The notes: generated by a model not told the origin, from the sequence alone. 64,000 nt of DNA from Maribacter aquimaris (GCF_014596745.1 NZ_JABTCF010000004.1:1-64000), one strand, 5' to 3'. Positions 26,610 to 35,755 are shown, numbered from the stretch's first letter. Made by a program: numbers and translations.

Positions 26610-28998
26610 CCTGGCATCCTATTATCCCATAGTTGATATCACCGAAAACGTGGTGTTTGCCAATAACGGCAATGTAGTTTTGTGCTATAAAGGTACACTC
26701 CCTGAAATATATTCCATATCGGAAAAGGATTTTCAAGATATGCATGGTGCTTGGTTTCAGGCTATCAAATCATTGCCTACAGGATGCGTAATACATAAAC
26801 AGGATGTGTACCTCAAACAAAAATATAACTCCGAACAGCTTCCCAACACAACCTTTTTGGAAAAGGCGACCCACAAGCATTTTAAAGGACGTGGGTTTAT
26901 AGAACATCAAAGCTATATATTCTTCATTCTTACAAAGAATAATGCCTTAAACAATAGCAAATTCGTCAACCCATTTCGCATAGTTTCCAAAAGTATTTTA
27001 CGTGAAGCAGATGACACCTTAAACAGTTTCATAAGGTCTGTAAATGACTCTATTTCTTTTATCAATAATAGCCGTAAAATAGAATTTATTCCGCTTGAAG
27101 CGAAAGAAATACATACCCTAACCCACAACTATTTTAATGGATTCAATTCGGGTATTGATACGGATATTCTTTTGGAAAAATCAAACACCACCATTGGAGA
27201 AAATCACTTCGATGCGTTGGCTGTAAACAGTGAACTCTGTTTTGGTGAAAGTGTACAGACTAGTAAAACCAATGAACGGTTTACCTCCGATGATTTTGTC
27301 TTTCATCAAGGCTTTGTTGACGGTTTGGGATTAACCTTGAACGAGAATCATATTATAAATCAAATCATCTATTTAGACGATAAACAAAAATGGCGAAAGC
27401 AGCTTGATAAGAAAGTTGAAGAACTGAACAAAAGTTCCAATTTTGGTTCCCAGAACAAGGTTGTCCTAACCAAGATTCAACATATTCTAGATCAGATCAA
27501 TGCCGATGACCATGCCCGTGTGATCCGCGGACATCTCAACATCATTTACTGGGCCAAAGAAGCCCAAGAGTTGGAAAAAATAGCCTCTAAAATAAAAACA
27601 GAATTTAAAGAATTGGATATCATCCCATACTACCCCAGGGGTGAAGAACGAAAGAACTATATATTGAATAGTTACTGTTGCTTCTCGTCAAATTTTTCCA
27701 ATGAAGATTTATATGTTACCGATTTAAAACACGCCTTGTGCTTGTTCATCAATAACAGTAACTACAAGTCTGACCCAACAGGAATCATCTTTAATGACAG
27801 GGAACATAACACACCTGTCCTAAAGGATGTTTGGGATGAGAAAAAGAAACGCATCAAGGCAAGGAACTTTGCCATTTTCGCCCCTACGGGTGAAGGGAAA
27901 TCCTTTTTGGCGAATAACATCCTACGTCAGTATTTCGAAAGTGGTGTACGCTTGGTCATTATAGACTTGGGTGGCTCGTATACAAAGTTTGCAAAACTCT
28001 ATCCCGAGAAATACGCTGTATTACGCTATGAAAGTGGAAAGAACCTTGGCATCAATCCGTTTTATATTAGTGATGTCATGGATTTAACTCCTGAGCGATT
28101 GGAAGATTTATCGGTATTCCTTTTTGAACTCTTTGCTTCTGACATAAAAGTGACCAAAACACAATCCGTATCTATCAAAAAGATACTACGATTCTACTAC
28201 GATAGTACATCCGAAGGTCATTCCCTCGATGGCTTTTACAAGTTCATCGAGATTAATCAGGCATCCCTTTTAAGTCAGCTTAAAATCCATCCTGACTACT
28301 TCAATGTTACCAGCTTTTTACATGTAATGTCGGAGTATGTTGGCGATGGTCTATATAGCTTTCTTTTTGAAGTAAGTGAAGACCAGACCTATAAAATCGA
28401 GGATAAGCGATTGATTGTTTTTGAACTCGATGAAGTCAAGGATAACAAGGAGATCCTATCCGTAATGCTCAAGTTGATCAAGTCGGCCATTCAAAGAACC
28501 ATTTGGAAGAATAGAGCCGAAAAAGGCATCATTCTCTTTGATGAGTTTGCCAAACAATTAAAGTTCGACAATGTACTGGAGAGTGTGGAATTTTACTACC
28601 AGGCTATCCGGAAACAGAATAGTGCCATTGGTATTATCCTTCAATCCATCAACCAATTACCAGACAATTCCACATCAGCAAGTATTCTTGAAAACACCCA
28701 GGTGGTTTATAGCCTTAACAATGAAAAAGGATATGATGGGTTGCAGAAGCGTTTAAACCTCTCTAGCCACGATTTGAATCAGTTAAAGTCCATTAAGAAC
28801 AACCTTACCGGACCTCGAAAATACACGGAGTTGTTCATGAAAATCGGAAAAGAGAGTAACATCTTCAGACTGGAGGTACCCAAAGAGGTTTATGCAGCCT
28901 ACTTAACCGATGGCCCTGAAAACGACATGATATTGGCTCTCTATAAGAAACACAAGTGCATGGAAAAAGCAATTATGGAATTCTCCTCTAAAACGTAA
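26596..28998 (+). CDS. traG: Conjugative transfer ATPase TraG (VirB4-like)
   Basis: An 800-residue cytoplasmic T4SS ATPase. The N-terminal half is the VirB4/CagE-type domain. The RecA-like motor has Walker A FAPTGEGKSFLANNIL (near residue 430) and Walker B KGIILFDEFAKQ (near residue 645), with a motif AIGIILQSINQLP before the end. Length and order match Bacteroidetes TraG. It powers pilus assembly and substrate transfer. It overlaps traF and precedes the TraI-like gene by 4 nt. Confidence 0.93.
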   Translation: MNKINLASYYPIVDITENVVFANNGNVVLCYKGTLPEIYSISEKDFQDMHGAWFQAIKSLPTGCVIHKQDVYLKQKYNSEQLPNTTFLEKATHKHFKGRGFIEHQSYIFFILTKNNALNNSKFVNPFRIVSKSILREADDTLNSFIRSVNDSISFINNSRKIEFIPLEAKEIHTLTHNYFNGFNSGIDTDILLEKSNTTIGENHFDALAVNSELCFGESVQTSKTNERFTSDDFVFHQGFVDGLGLTLNENHIINQIIYLDDKQKWRKQLDKKVEELNKSSNFGSQNKVVLTKIQHILDQINADDHARVIRGHLNIIYWAKEAQELEKIASKIKTEFKELDIIPYYPRGEERKNYILNSYCCFSSNFSNEDLYVTDLKHALCLFINNSNYKSDPTGIIFNDREHNTPVLKDVWDEKKKRIKARNFAIFAPTGEGKSFLANNILRQYFESGVRLVIIDLGGSYTKFAKLYPEKYAVLRYESGKNLGINPFYISDVMDLTPERLEDLSVFLFELFASDIKVTKTQSVSIKKILRFYYDSTSEGHSLDGFYKFIEINQASLLSQLKIHPDYFNVTSFLHVMSEYVGDGLYSFLFEVSEDQTYKIEDKRLIVFELDEVKDNKEILSVMLKLIKSAIQRTIWKNRAEKGIILFDEFAKQLKFDNVLESVEFYYQAIRKQNSAIGIILQSINQLPDNSTSASILENTQVVYSLNNEKGYDGLQKRLNLSSHDLNQLKSIKNNLTGPRKYTELFMKIGKESNIFRLEVPKEVYAAYLTDGPENDMILALYKKHKCMEKAIMEFSSKT

Positions 28999-29002
28999 TA
29001 CT

Positions 29003-29617
29003 ATGAAATCGAAGATTCACGAATACCAAAACAACTATTTAACAATGAGTAAAACAAAAATATCAGTACTTGTAATCTTGCTACTGTTCAGCATGAATAT
29101 CAAAGCCCAAGGCATGCCTGTCTATGATAATACCAATTTTATCAGCATGGCCAAATCGCTTTTGGAATCAGCAAAACAAACTTCAGAATTATTGAAAACC
29201 GTTGAATTTCTAAAACAACAAAAAGAGAACATTGAAAAAGTCAATAATGTTGTAAAACAATTAAAGGCTGTTAGGGAACTCTCTCGAAACAATCAAATCC
29301 TATTCAATGTTGTTCAGAATGATTTAAGGGAAGTCCTCAATTCCCCCTATATCAAACCCAATGAGATTGCCCGCATATCCGACACCTTCAATTCCATTAT
29401 GGAAAACTCTTTGGAAAGCCTCGATTTTGTTGACCAAATATTATCCAGCGACTTTCTGAAAATGACCGATGCCGAAAGAACGAAAATCTTGAAAGAAAAG
29501 GAAACCGAATCAAAGGAAATGGTTTCCCTTATTACCATAAAGACCAAACGCTACAAGGATATCATTTCATTTAGAAAAATGCAGGATATGGTCAATAATC
29601 GCGAAATGAACTATTAA
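29003..29617 (+). CDS. TraI-like conjugative transfer protein (VirB5/TrbJ-like)
   Basis: A 204-residue exported protein in the traI position. The signal peptide MSKTKISVLVILLLFSMNIKAQ begins at an internal ATG (29045), so the true start may be 29045 rather than 29003. The mature part is almost all helical with long Lys/Glu-rich stretches, like periplasmic VirB5/TrbJ proteins. Direct sequence recognition is modest; the call rests on order (between traG and traJ, 2 nt from traJ), size and export signal. Confidence 0.68.
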   Translation: MKSKIHEYQNNYLTMSKTKISVLVILLLFSMNIKAQGMPVYDNTNFISMAKSLLESAKQTSELLKTVEFLKQQKENIEKVNNVVKQLKAVRELSRNNQILFNVVQNDLREVLNSPYIKPNEIARISDTFNSIMENSLESLDFVDQILSSDFLKMTDAERTKILKEKETESKEMVSLITIKTKRYKDIISFRKMQDMVNNREMNY

Positions 29618-29619
29618 AA

Positions 29620-30462
29620 ATGACGGCAACCATACTCTTAGGGATAGGTTTGGAATACATAGATACCGTATTCCAAACTATAAAAAACAGTGATTTCTCG
29701 CAATACACGATTGCAGGAATGAAAACACTCGCCGTACTGTTCTTTCTGATCAATATCCTTAAAAAATACAATGAGGGCATTGCAAATAAGGATGGTTATA
29801 CCTGGGGATTGAGTCCGGGCGAATTGGCCAAAAACTTTGCTATTGTTATCCTGGTCATATTCTCAACACAGTTACTCGGTTTTTTCGATGGAATTTTAGT
29901 GGCCATTGAAGGACAATACCGTGGCACGGCCCCTGCCCTACTTCCTTTACAACTACAGGACATACCTCTTGAAGAAGAAGTAAATCTTTTGGATGCGGCA
30001 AGTATGGCAATGACCTTACTCTATGAGGCCCTGATAACCCCATTATATGGTTTCAAGATATTTGCCTTTATCATAAGTACATTCCTGTGGATTCTTGATC
30101 TCTTCATCTATCCCTTGTTTTTGGCCGAACGTTTCTTCCTACTTGGAATAATGCAAGCTTTCTTTCCGTTGATCCTCAGCCTTGCAGTATTTGAAAAGTT
30201 CAGATCCCTGGCCTATACCTTTTTTAAATTGTATGCTGCGGTATATATGCTCGTACCTGCCTTCTTTTTGGTGAACGTATTCGTAAACGCCATTTATACC
30301 GAAATCAATACCAACTTCTGGACAAACCTTTTTGGGACTGAATTCGGACAAGGATTTTTTGCTCCGGTCATACAATTGGGTTCTGTGGGATTTATCGTAT
30401 TCCTGAAATTCAAACTATACCGCCGTGCTACTTCGTTCACACTACAATTATTCACCAACTAA
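29620..30462 (+). CDS. traJ: Conjugative transfer protein TraJ (VirB6/TrbL-like)
   Basis: A 280-residue polytopic inner-membrane protein. Hydrophobic segments occur around TLAVLFFLINILKK, NFAIVILVIFSTQLLGFF, ILDLFIYPLFLAERFFLLGI, LYAAVYMLVPAFFLVNVFV and QLGSVGFIVFLKF. This topology and its position are those of TraJ, the channel component related to VirB6. It starts 2 nt after the TraI-like stop, and traK begins 10 nt after its end. Confidence 0.85.
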   Translation: MTATILLGIGLEYIDTVFQTIKNSDFSQYTIAGMKTLAVLFFLINILKKYNEGIANKDGYTWGLSPGELAKNFAIVILVIFSTQLLGFFDGILVAIEGQYRGTAPALLPLQLQDIPLEEEVNLLDAASMAMTLLYEALITPLYGFKIFAFIISTFLWILDLFIYPLFLAERFFLLGIMQAFFPLILSLAVFEKFRSLAYTFFKLYAAVYMLVPAFFLVNVFVNAIYTEINTNFWTNLFGTEFGQGFFAPVIQLGSVGFIVFLKFKLYRRATSFTLQLFTN

Positions 30463-30472
30463 ATTTCATCCT

Positions 30473-31090
30473 ATGAAAAGACCTTATAAAGACATCTACG
30501 CCGTTCTAAAAATAAATAGGATTATTGTATTGGCGACTGTTGTTTTTGCAACCGCGTCAAGCCTATTTTCCATATGGATGGTGTATAACATCAATTCCAA
30601 GGCTATGAATAGTGCTTTTGCCATAAATACGGATGGCACGGTCATTCCGTTAAAGCTAGTGGTACAAAAAGAAAACTTTAATGTGGAAGCCTTAGCCCAT
30701 TTAGAACTCTTCCACAACTACTTCTACAATATCGATGCGAGCAATTATGAAAAGAATCTTGAGAAGGCGTTATGGCTCGGCAATAGTTCTGTAGATAATC
30801 TCTACCGTCAAAAAAAATCAGATGGTGTTTATAATCGACTGTTGCAATATTCCTTGGTCCAAAAAGTGTTGCATATCGATTCCCTAATTGAAGAAAAGAA
30901 CGGGGCATACAGTTTTAGAACGATTACGGTTTTTGAAATCAATCGTGGCACTATCATCGACACCTATGAACTTGTAACTACCGGAAACCTCATTACCGTA
31001 AATCGAAATTTCCCAAACAATCCACACGGGTTGCTTATCACGGCATATTATGAGAACAGCTTAAAAAAGATACCTAATGAAACCCCTTAG
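30473..31090 (+). CDS. traK: Conjugative transfer protein TraK (VirB8-like)
   Basis: A 205-residue single-pass protein. MKRPYKDIYAVLKINRIIVL is the short cytoplasmic start, a transmembrane helix lies around VLATVVFATASSLFSIWMVY, and a periplasmic alpha/beta domain follows (HLELFHNYFYNIDASNYEKN). This matches TraK/VirB8 of Bacteroidetes elements. I chose ATG 30473, since the longer frame overlaps traJ. It scaffolds the inner-membrane complex. Confidence 0.88.
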   Translation: MKRPYKDIYAVLKINRIIVLATVVFATASSLFSIWMVYNINSKAMNSAFAINTDGTVIPLKLVVQKENFNVEALAHLELFHNYFYNIDASNYEKNLEKALWLGNSSVDNLYRQKKSDGVYNRLLQYSLVQKVLHIDSLIEEKNGAYSFRTITVFEINRGTIIDTYELVTTGNLITVNRNFPNNPHGLLITAYYENSLKKIPNETP

Positions 31091-31111
31091 TGGGTGTTAA
31101 CACACAATCTT

Positions 31112-32041
31112 ATGAAAATAGAAAAGAACAAAATAGTCTTCACATCGGTATTGGCCATTATATTGATTTTCCTGATATCCTATTCGTTTTTGATTATGGG
31201 GGACGACGAAGGTGACAACGAAAATCTAAAACAAACCCTTGTGCCAGAGTTGGAAGAGGAACAAAAAGATTATGATTCTAAACTGGATGCCATCAACGAC
31301 CTGAAAAAAGTCCGTGAAACCAACGCTCCCAGCATCTATGATGAAAAACTGATAGACTCCCTTGGTTTTTATGACCCGGATTTAGGCGAAAAGGAAAAGG
31401 CACGCATTGTAGATAGTATCTACAAAGTCAGTCGCATAAATTATTCCGATAGGACTTACGAAAATATAGGTCGTGGCAAATCAATCCCAAATGTGATTCA
31501 GGAGGTAGATTCAGCAGAAATCAAGAGAGGCATCCAAATTAAAGCAAATGAACTTAGTTTGGAACATGAGCACTTCTTTGCATCGGCACCGATTAACAAT
31601 GAAGCGTCCATATTGGGTAGTACCGATTCAGAAATTTATGCCATTGTCGATGGCAACCAAGTGGTCAAAATCCATAGCCGTCTGCGGATGCGATTGACAA
31701 AAGGGGCCACTATCAACAATAAACGGATTCAAAAAAACACCCTTATTTATGGTTTTATCAGTTTTCAACCCAATCGCGCCTTAATTGCGATTGAAAATAT
31801 AAACCATCATCCCACAAACTTAAAGGCATATGACCTTGCGGACGGTAGTGAGGGTATTTATGTTGAGAACAGCTTTAGGGAAGAAGCTACCAATGAAGTC
31901 CTAGATGATATGGTACAGGATATCAATATCCCTAGTGTACCGCAAATTCAAGGTGTGGCAAAAGTTTTCCGTCGCAATAATCGAAGTGTAAAGGTAACCG
32001 TACTCCATAATTACAAACTCATTCTAAAACCAAAGTTATAA
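31112..32041 (+). CDS. traM: Conjugative transfer protein TraM (VirB10-like)
   Basis: A 309-residue protein with one N-terminal transmembrane helix (VFTSVLAIILIFLISYSFLI), a long charged, helical periplasmic stretch rich in Asp/Glu/Lys, and a C-terminal beta domain (GSTDSEIYAIVDGNQVVKIH, LRMRLTKGATINNKRI). This is the TraM architecture, the VirB10-like bridge between the membranes. Start is ATG 31112. It is preceded by traK and followed 30 nt later by traN; traL is not seen between them. Confidence 0.88.
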   Translation: MKIEKNKIVFTSVLAIILIFLISYSFLIMGDDEGDNENLKQTLVPELEEEQKDYDSKLDAINDLKKVRETNAPSIYDEKLIDSLGFYDPDLGEKEKARIVDSIYKVSRINYSDRTYENIGRGKSIPNVIQEVDSAEIKRGIQIKANELSLEHEHFFASAPINNEASILGSTDSEIYAIVDGNQVVKIHSRLRMRLTKGATINNKRIQKNTLIYGFISFQPNRALIAIENINHHPTNLKAYDLADGSEGIYVENSFREEATNEVLDDMVQDINIPSVPQIQGVAKVFRRNNRSVKVTVLHNYKLILKPKL

Positions 32042-32071
32042 GCCCAAAGTGGGCATTTTAAATTCACTATT

Positions 32072-32929
32072 ATGAAGAGATATATCCTTACCCTACTATT
32101 CGTTTTTGGTTTTACTTTCGCACCGCAACTGTGCCTTGCGCAAGCTCTAACGCAGAACCCGATAGTACTCGATACGATTTATGCCAACGACCAAAAGAAC
32201 GTTGCCCTTTTCTTTCCACAGCCGATTCGGCAAGGAATAACCGGGTCGGACAATTTTATATTTACCTACAACCGTGAGAAGGAACAATATTTTGGATTGC
32301 TACAAGCAAAACCCGGAAAAGAGAGTAATCTTCTGGTTATCAATAAGAATGGTTCGGTTTTTTCGTATATTGTTAGGTATAAACAACACCTCTCAAGGCT
32401 CAATTACTTCATTCCAAAAACCAAGAGTATCGGGAATGAAAAACCTGTTAGCCCTGATTCTGTCGCTATTGACAAGTCTGAGAACTTGATTAAAAACAGA
32501 GCTTCCTATTACCAGAACTTCTGTTCCTTTTTATTGGATAGAAAACAGCTAATTAGCAAGCTTAGAAAAAGAAACGAGGGTATTGTTTTGAGTATTGAGA
32601 ATATAGTTTTTGATAAAGAAGAACTCTATTTCGTAATCCAAATTAAGAACACATCTACTTTGGATTACGATTTGAATTTCCTAGACCTTTCGGTTTGTAC
32701 GAGACAAAAAGGGAGAAAGAAATCACAACAGCGTATTTATCAAGAACCACTGTTTGTTTATGGCCGACCAACCAGAATAGTAGCAAGCGAAACCGTGAGC
32801 ATGGTTTATGTATTGCCGAAATTTTCATTGGACAGCGACCGCAAGATTGTCGTGGAACTCAATGAAAAAAATGGGGAGCGTACTATTGAGCTAAAAGTCC
32901 CCTATAACTACATTAATAACCCAAATTAA
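32072..32929 (+). CDS. traN: Conjugative transfer protein TraN (VirB9-like)
   Basis: A 285-residue exported protein. The signal peptide MKRYILTLLFVFGFTFAPQL ends near CLAQA. Beta-rich sequence follows (VLDTIYANDQKNVALFFPQP is the conserved first motif of the DUF4138/TraN group, with GSDNFIFTYN after it). TraN forms the outer-membrane-side core with TraM, like VirB9 and VirB10. It is 6 nt from the lipoprotein gene, so probably the same operon. Confidence 0.9.
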   Translation: MKRYILTLLFVFGFTFAPQLCLAQALTQNPIVLDTIYANDQKNVALFFPQPIRQGITGSDNFIFTYNREKEQYFGLLQAKPGKESNLLVINKNGSVFSYIVRYKQHLSRLNYFIPKTKSIGNEKPVSPDSVAIDKSENLIKNRASYYQNFCSFLLDRKQLISKLRKRNEGIVLSIENIVFDKEELYFVIQIKNTSTLDYDLNFLDLSVCTRQKGRKKSQQRIYQEPLFVYGRPTRIVASETVSMVYVLPKFSLDSDRKIVVELNEKNGERTIELKVPYNYINNPN

Positions 32930-32935
32930 AGTATC

Positions 32936-33301
32936 ATGAAAAAAATAACCCTATTTACAATTGCGCTATTATTTATCGCTTGCGCGGAAACTCAGGATGC
33001 ATCCCCTGCCGCTATAGCGAAAATCGTTGCAGAAAGTTTCTATCAGGGCGACGAAGCATCGTTGAAAAAACATACCACCCCTGAGGGATTCGTAACATTC
33101 TCAAACCTTCAGAAAATGTTTGCCAAGCCTAAAAATTCGGAATCTAACTTCAAAGTTATCGATGAAAGAATCGAAGGTGAAATAGCTTGGGTAAAATACT
33201 CGACCTCTTATGATAAGACTCTGGGTATTTTCAAACTTGTGAAAGTGAATGGGGAATGGAAGGCCACGGCTAGGAAACCTAGTGAGAAGGCGCCTTTTTG
33301 A
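32936..33301 (+). CDS. DUF4878-like lipoprotein
   Basis: A 121-residue lipoprotein: MKKITLFTIALLFIAC is a lipobox signal with Cys16. The remainder has the DUF4878 pattern (AAIAKIVAESFYQGDEASLK ... ERIEGEIAWVKYST ... VNGEWKATARK), an NTF2-like fold. It ends the tra operon. Such small lipoproteins in conjugation loci can act as a VirB7-like piece or in surface exclusion; neither is shown here. traO, traP and traQ of CTnDOT-type operons are not found after it. Confidence 0.75.
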   Translation: MKKITLFTIALLFIACAETQDASPAAIAKIVAESFYQGDEASLKKHTTPEGFVTFSNLQKMFAKPKNSESNFKVIDERIEGEIAWVKYSTSYDKTLGIFKLVKVNGEWKATARKPSEKAPF

Positions 33302-33352
33302 TTGTTTTCTTTAAACTTAAAATTCTATCGTTTATTTATACTTTGACACATA

Positions 33353-33772
33353 TCAAAAACCCCTAAAATCATGCAGTATACTAGACAAGGTTTCATTCTC
33401 CTTGATAAACGATAGCAGATATTCCTTATCTATGATAAATTGTTTGTGTCCCTTGTCTTTACTTGCCAGAACCTGTTCATTATTTTTAGTAATTTGAAAA
33501 CTGTGAACAATTCTGTTTCTTTTTGCAACTAGGCGAGAAAATTGACTAGCAATTTTTCTGTTAGAATTCTTCGTTATAGTCTTTTTAATTATAGGCTGTA
33601 AATCTCCAGAGGCTTTATCAATTAATTCATACCATGAATAAGTTTCATCGTTTACTCTTAAAATGTTTTCGATAACAAAGGAGTTATTAGAATTAAAGAC
33701 GCAAAGGGCAGTACCTAGTAACTCTCTATACTGCCTTGTTGGCAATGCTTGACGACTATAGTCTTCATACAT
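33353..33772 (-). CDS. HEPN-like protein with RxxxxH motif
   Basis: A 139-residue, mostly helical protein. Residues 85-90 read RNRIVH, an R-x4-H motif as found in HEPN ribonucleases, preceded by a helix (KIASQFSRLVAK). The rest is unrecognised. No partner MNT nucleotidyltransferase lies beside it, so it is not a standard HEPN-MNT toxin-antitoxin pair. It lies convergent to the tra operon at the edge of the defence island. Two copies of a promoter-like repeat lie just upstream. RNase activity is an inference from one motif. Confidence 0.55.
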   Translation of the reverse strand: MYEDYSRQALPTRQYRELLGTALCVFNSNNSFVIENILRVNDETYSWYELIDKASGDLQPIIKKTITKNSNRKIASQFSRLVAKRNRIVHSFQITKNNEQVLASKDKGHKQFIIDKEYLLSFIKENETLSSILHDFRGF

Positions 33773-33788
33773 TTTATCATCCTTTTTT

Positions 33789-33956
33789 TTGAACTCTTAT
33801 AAAGATAATGATTTTCATTTTTGGATTGTACAAAAAAAAGGGAAGGTTACACTAATACTTTTGTCCTTTTTACGAACCTTTGGTTATTTTTTTTGAATCT
33901 TTTATAAAGATAAAGATTTTGAGTTTTGAACTGTGCGAGAAAAGGGTAAGGCTACA
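33789..33956 (-). repeat. Two copies of a promoter-like repeat (copies A and B)
   Basis: Copy A (33789-33851) and copy B (33893-33956) share a stretch of about 63 bp; copy C is at 34816-34877. On the minus strand, A has TTTG (33831-33834) and TATCTTTA (33800-33807) 23 nt apart, close to the Bacteroidetes promoter plan and directed at the HEPN-like gene. Copy B keeps TATCTTTA but its upstream element is decayed. Confidence 0.6.
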
Positions 33957-33969
33957 TCAGTTCTTTGTT

Positions 33970-34680
33970 TTAAACAGGCTTTTCTATCCACTTTTTAATT
34001 TCTTTCACAATTAATTCTGTGTTTTCATTCACATCTTTTCCAGTATATCTCAAAACCTTAAATCCCAATTCTTGTAATTTTCTATCAATTCGCTTATCTC
34101 TTTGAGCTTGTTCTTCAGTCCTTTCGTGATAAGTGTGTCCGTCTGTATAAATACATAATTTAACTCCTTCTTTCTCAATATAAAAATCCGCAACAGTTAG
34201 GACTTCTTTGAAATTATTTTTTGGATTATCATAGGTTTTACCTGCGATGGAAATATTTTCTCCTTTCCAATTTAGAGGATATTGAGCCTCAAATCGAATG
34301 TACTTTTTGTTCAACGCAAGAAATAATTTTCTTTCGAGTGGACTTTGTAAATCGAAAATACAAGTTAAACAGTTATGCGTTAGTTTAAATTTACAGCCTT
34401 GACATAAATCATCTTCTGCATAATGTTTGTCAAGTATTTTTGCTCTATCGTTTGTAATATTCAACTTTTCGGCAGTAGTTGTCTTGTCTATTATATCAGA
34501 AATTTCGTCGCGCAACCATGTCAATTCTTTTAGTCCGCAACGAATAGTTTTATTCCAATCCTGTCCTTTTTCGGTTATTGAAACTAAATATTCCGTCCTT
34601 TCATTTTCTGTATTATCATTTGTGCTAAAATTCCGATATACGGTTTTTATTTTTTCAATTCCGATTGGGATTCTTGCCAT
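33970..34680 (-). CDS. DUF559/Vsr-like endonuclease with zinc-ribbon-like region
   Basis: A 236-residue protein. Residues 93-107 carry C-x2-C-x7-C-x2-C (CQGC, CLTC), a likely zinc site. The C-terminal 125 residues show the DUF559 (Vsr-like, PD-(D/E)XK) nuclease pattern: SPLERKLFLAL with Glu116, VADFYIE with Asp165, IYTDGHTYH, RDKRIDRKLQELGFKVLRYT. The N-terminal 80 residues are unrecognised. A promoter-like repeat (copy C) lies about 140 bp upstream. Likely a DNA-damaging or DNA-restricting accessory protein of the island; target unknown. Confidence 0.72.
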   Translation of the reverse strand: MARIPIGIEKIKTVYRNFSTNDNTENERTEYLVSITEKGQDWNKTIRCGLKELTWLRDEISDIIDKTTTAEKLNITNDRAKILDKHYAEDDLCQGCKFKLTHNCLTCIFDLQSPLERKLFLALNKKYIRFEAQYPLNWKGENISIAGKTYDNPKNNFKEVLTVADFYIEKEGVKLCIYTDGHTYHERTEEQAQRDKRIDRKLQELGFKVLRYTGKDVNENTELIVKEIKKWIEKPV

Positions 34681-34815
34681 ACTTTAATTCAATTAATGAG
34701 GTATTTAAGCTTGTTTTCAACAATGGGATATCATCATTAATGAAATCTGCTCATATGGCTAAGTTAAGAATTAGTAGAAAAAGAATGTATTTATAGACTT
34801 TAAATAATCCTTTAT

Positions 34816-34877
34816 TTGAACTTTTTTAAAGATAATGATTTTCAATTATGGATTGTACAAAAAAAGGGAAGGTTACA
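34816..34877 (-). repeat. Promoter-like repeat (copy C)
   Basis: Same motif as copies A and B. On the minus strand TTTG (34858-34861) and TATCTTTA (34827-34834) are 23 nt apart, pointing at the DUF559-type gene. The rest of 34681-35066 is AT-rich with no supported gene. Confidence 0.55.
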
Positions 34878-35066
34878 TTTACAGGATATCTAAGAAAATA
34901 ACTTTTGGACCTATTAGATCAGATTACCTCTCCTTGTTTTTTGTAAGGTTTGACAGACATTCCTTAATCCAAATGTTGTTCAGTCCTAATTTCACCCCTT
35001 TTGACGAAAAAATTATTCGATATTTCAATAACCACAGAACCTTTGTATCAAACAAACCCCTGATAT

Positions 35067-35243
35067 ATGAAAACAATTTTACTTGTTAAGGTAATCTATT
35101 TAGAGACATTCAAGAACATTCAAAATTATGTCGTAAGACACTATCTCAAAGCTTTTACCTGGTTCACCTTGGCCATGTTCGCAATGGTGCTCTATGTCTT
35201 TTTATACAGACTGTTTACGGACTTCCATTTTTCTAATCTCTAA
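35067..35243 (+). CDS. Small membrane protein (58 aa)
   Basis: An open frame of 58 residues: MKTILLVKVIYLETFKNIQN, then a charged turn, then one transmembrane helix (FTWFTLAMFAMVLYVFLY) and a short tail. From memory it resembles the small flavobacterial DUF6747-type proteins. Codon use and a coherent one-helix design make it more credible than a chance frame. The next tiny frame starts 3 nt after its stop. It reads opposite to its neighbours. Confidence 0.6.
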   Translation: MKTILLVKVIYLETFKNIQNYVVRHYLKAFTWFTLAMFAMVLYVFLYRLFTDFHFSNL

Positions 35244-35245
35244 AC

Positions 35246-35347
35246 ATGTATAGAAAAGGACGAGATGGAAAAGTCTTGATTATTTCGGGTGCCCTATTTG
35301 TTAGCGCTATACTCATATTGGTCATTATCATGACCTTTGGAATATAA
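35246..35347 (+). CDS. Tiny single-helix membrane peptide (33 aa)
   Basis: MYRKGRDGKVLI followed by one hydrophobic helix (GALFVSAILILVIIMTF), 33 residues, starting 2 nt after the 58-residue gene's stop. The positive N-terminus and uniform helix look designed. It could be a small regulatory or toxin-like peptide; nothing identifies it. The following 400 bases to 35755 are AT-rich and hold only a terminator. Confidence 0.45.
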   Translation: MYRKGRDGKVLIISGALFVSAILILVIIMTFGI

Positions 35348-35709
35348 AGGAATTTCTATGATTCTCAGTCAGTACTACGCTTTATGATAAAAATGCCATA
35401 ATAGATTCTATCGTCGCCAATGGTTTCCCTTTATCCCTTTAACTAAAGATTGAATCTTATTAAAGTTATTTATTTGTCAACCCAGTTTTATGTAATAAAT
35501 TTGATCACTTATCCAGGGTGAAGATTACTTTGGAACTATTTTAAATATAGAATAATACTGATTTGATTTTAAACCCTAGCTGAACTTTAATAGTTTCAAC
35601 AAAAGGTATGGCCTGATTCACTTAATGGAGTAGTAATTCCTTTATTATAACAATAAATTTATGGTAGCTTTTTTTAGTTAATGGTTAGTGTTTAAATGCT
35701 CCATAATTT

Positions 35710-35738
35710 AAGGGCTCCATTTTGTGGAGCCCTTTTTT
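35710..35738 (+). terminator. Intrinsic terminator
   Basis: AGGGCTCC (35711-35718) pairs with GGAGCCCT (35726-35733) around a 7-nt loop, followed by T6. It can end the small plus-strand genes; with A-rich flanks it may also serve the minus-strand gene ending at 35756. Confidence 0.75.
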
Positions 35739-35755
35739 ATGTTTTATGATATCCT

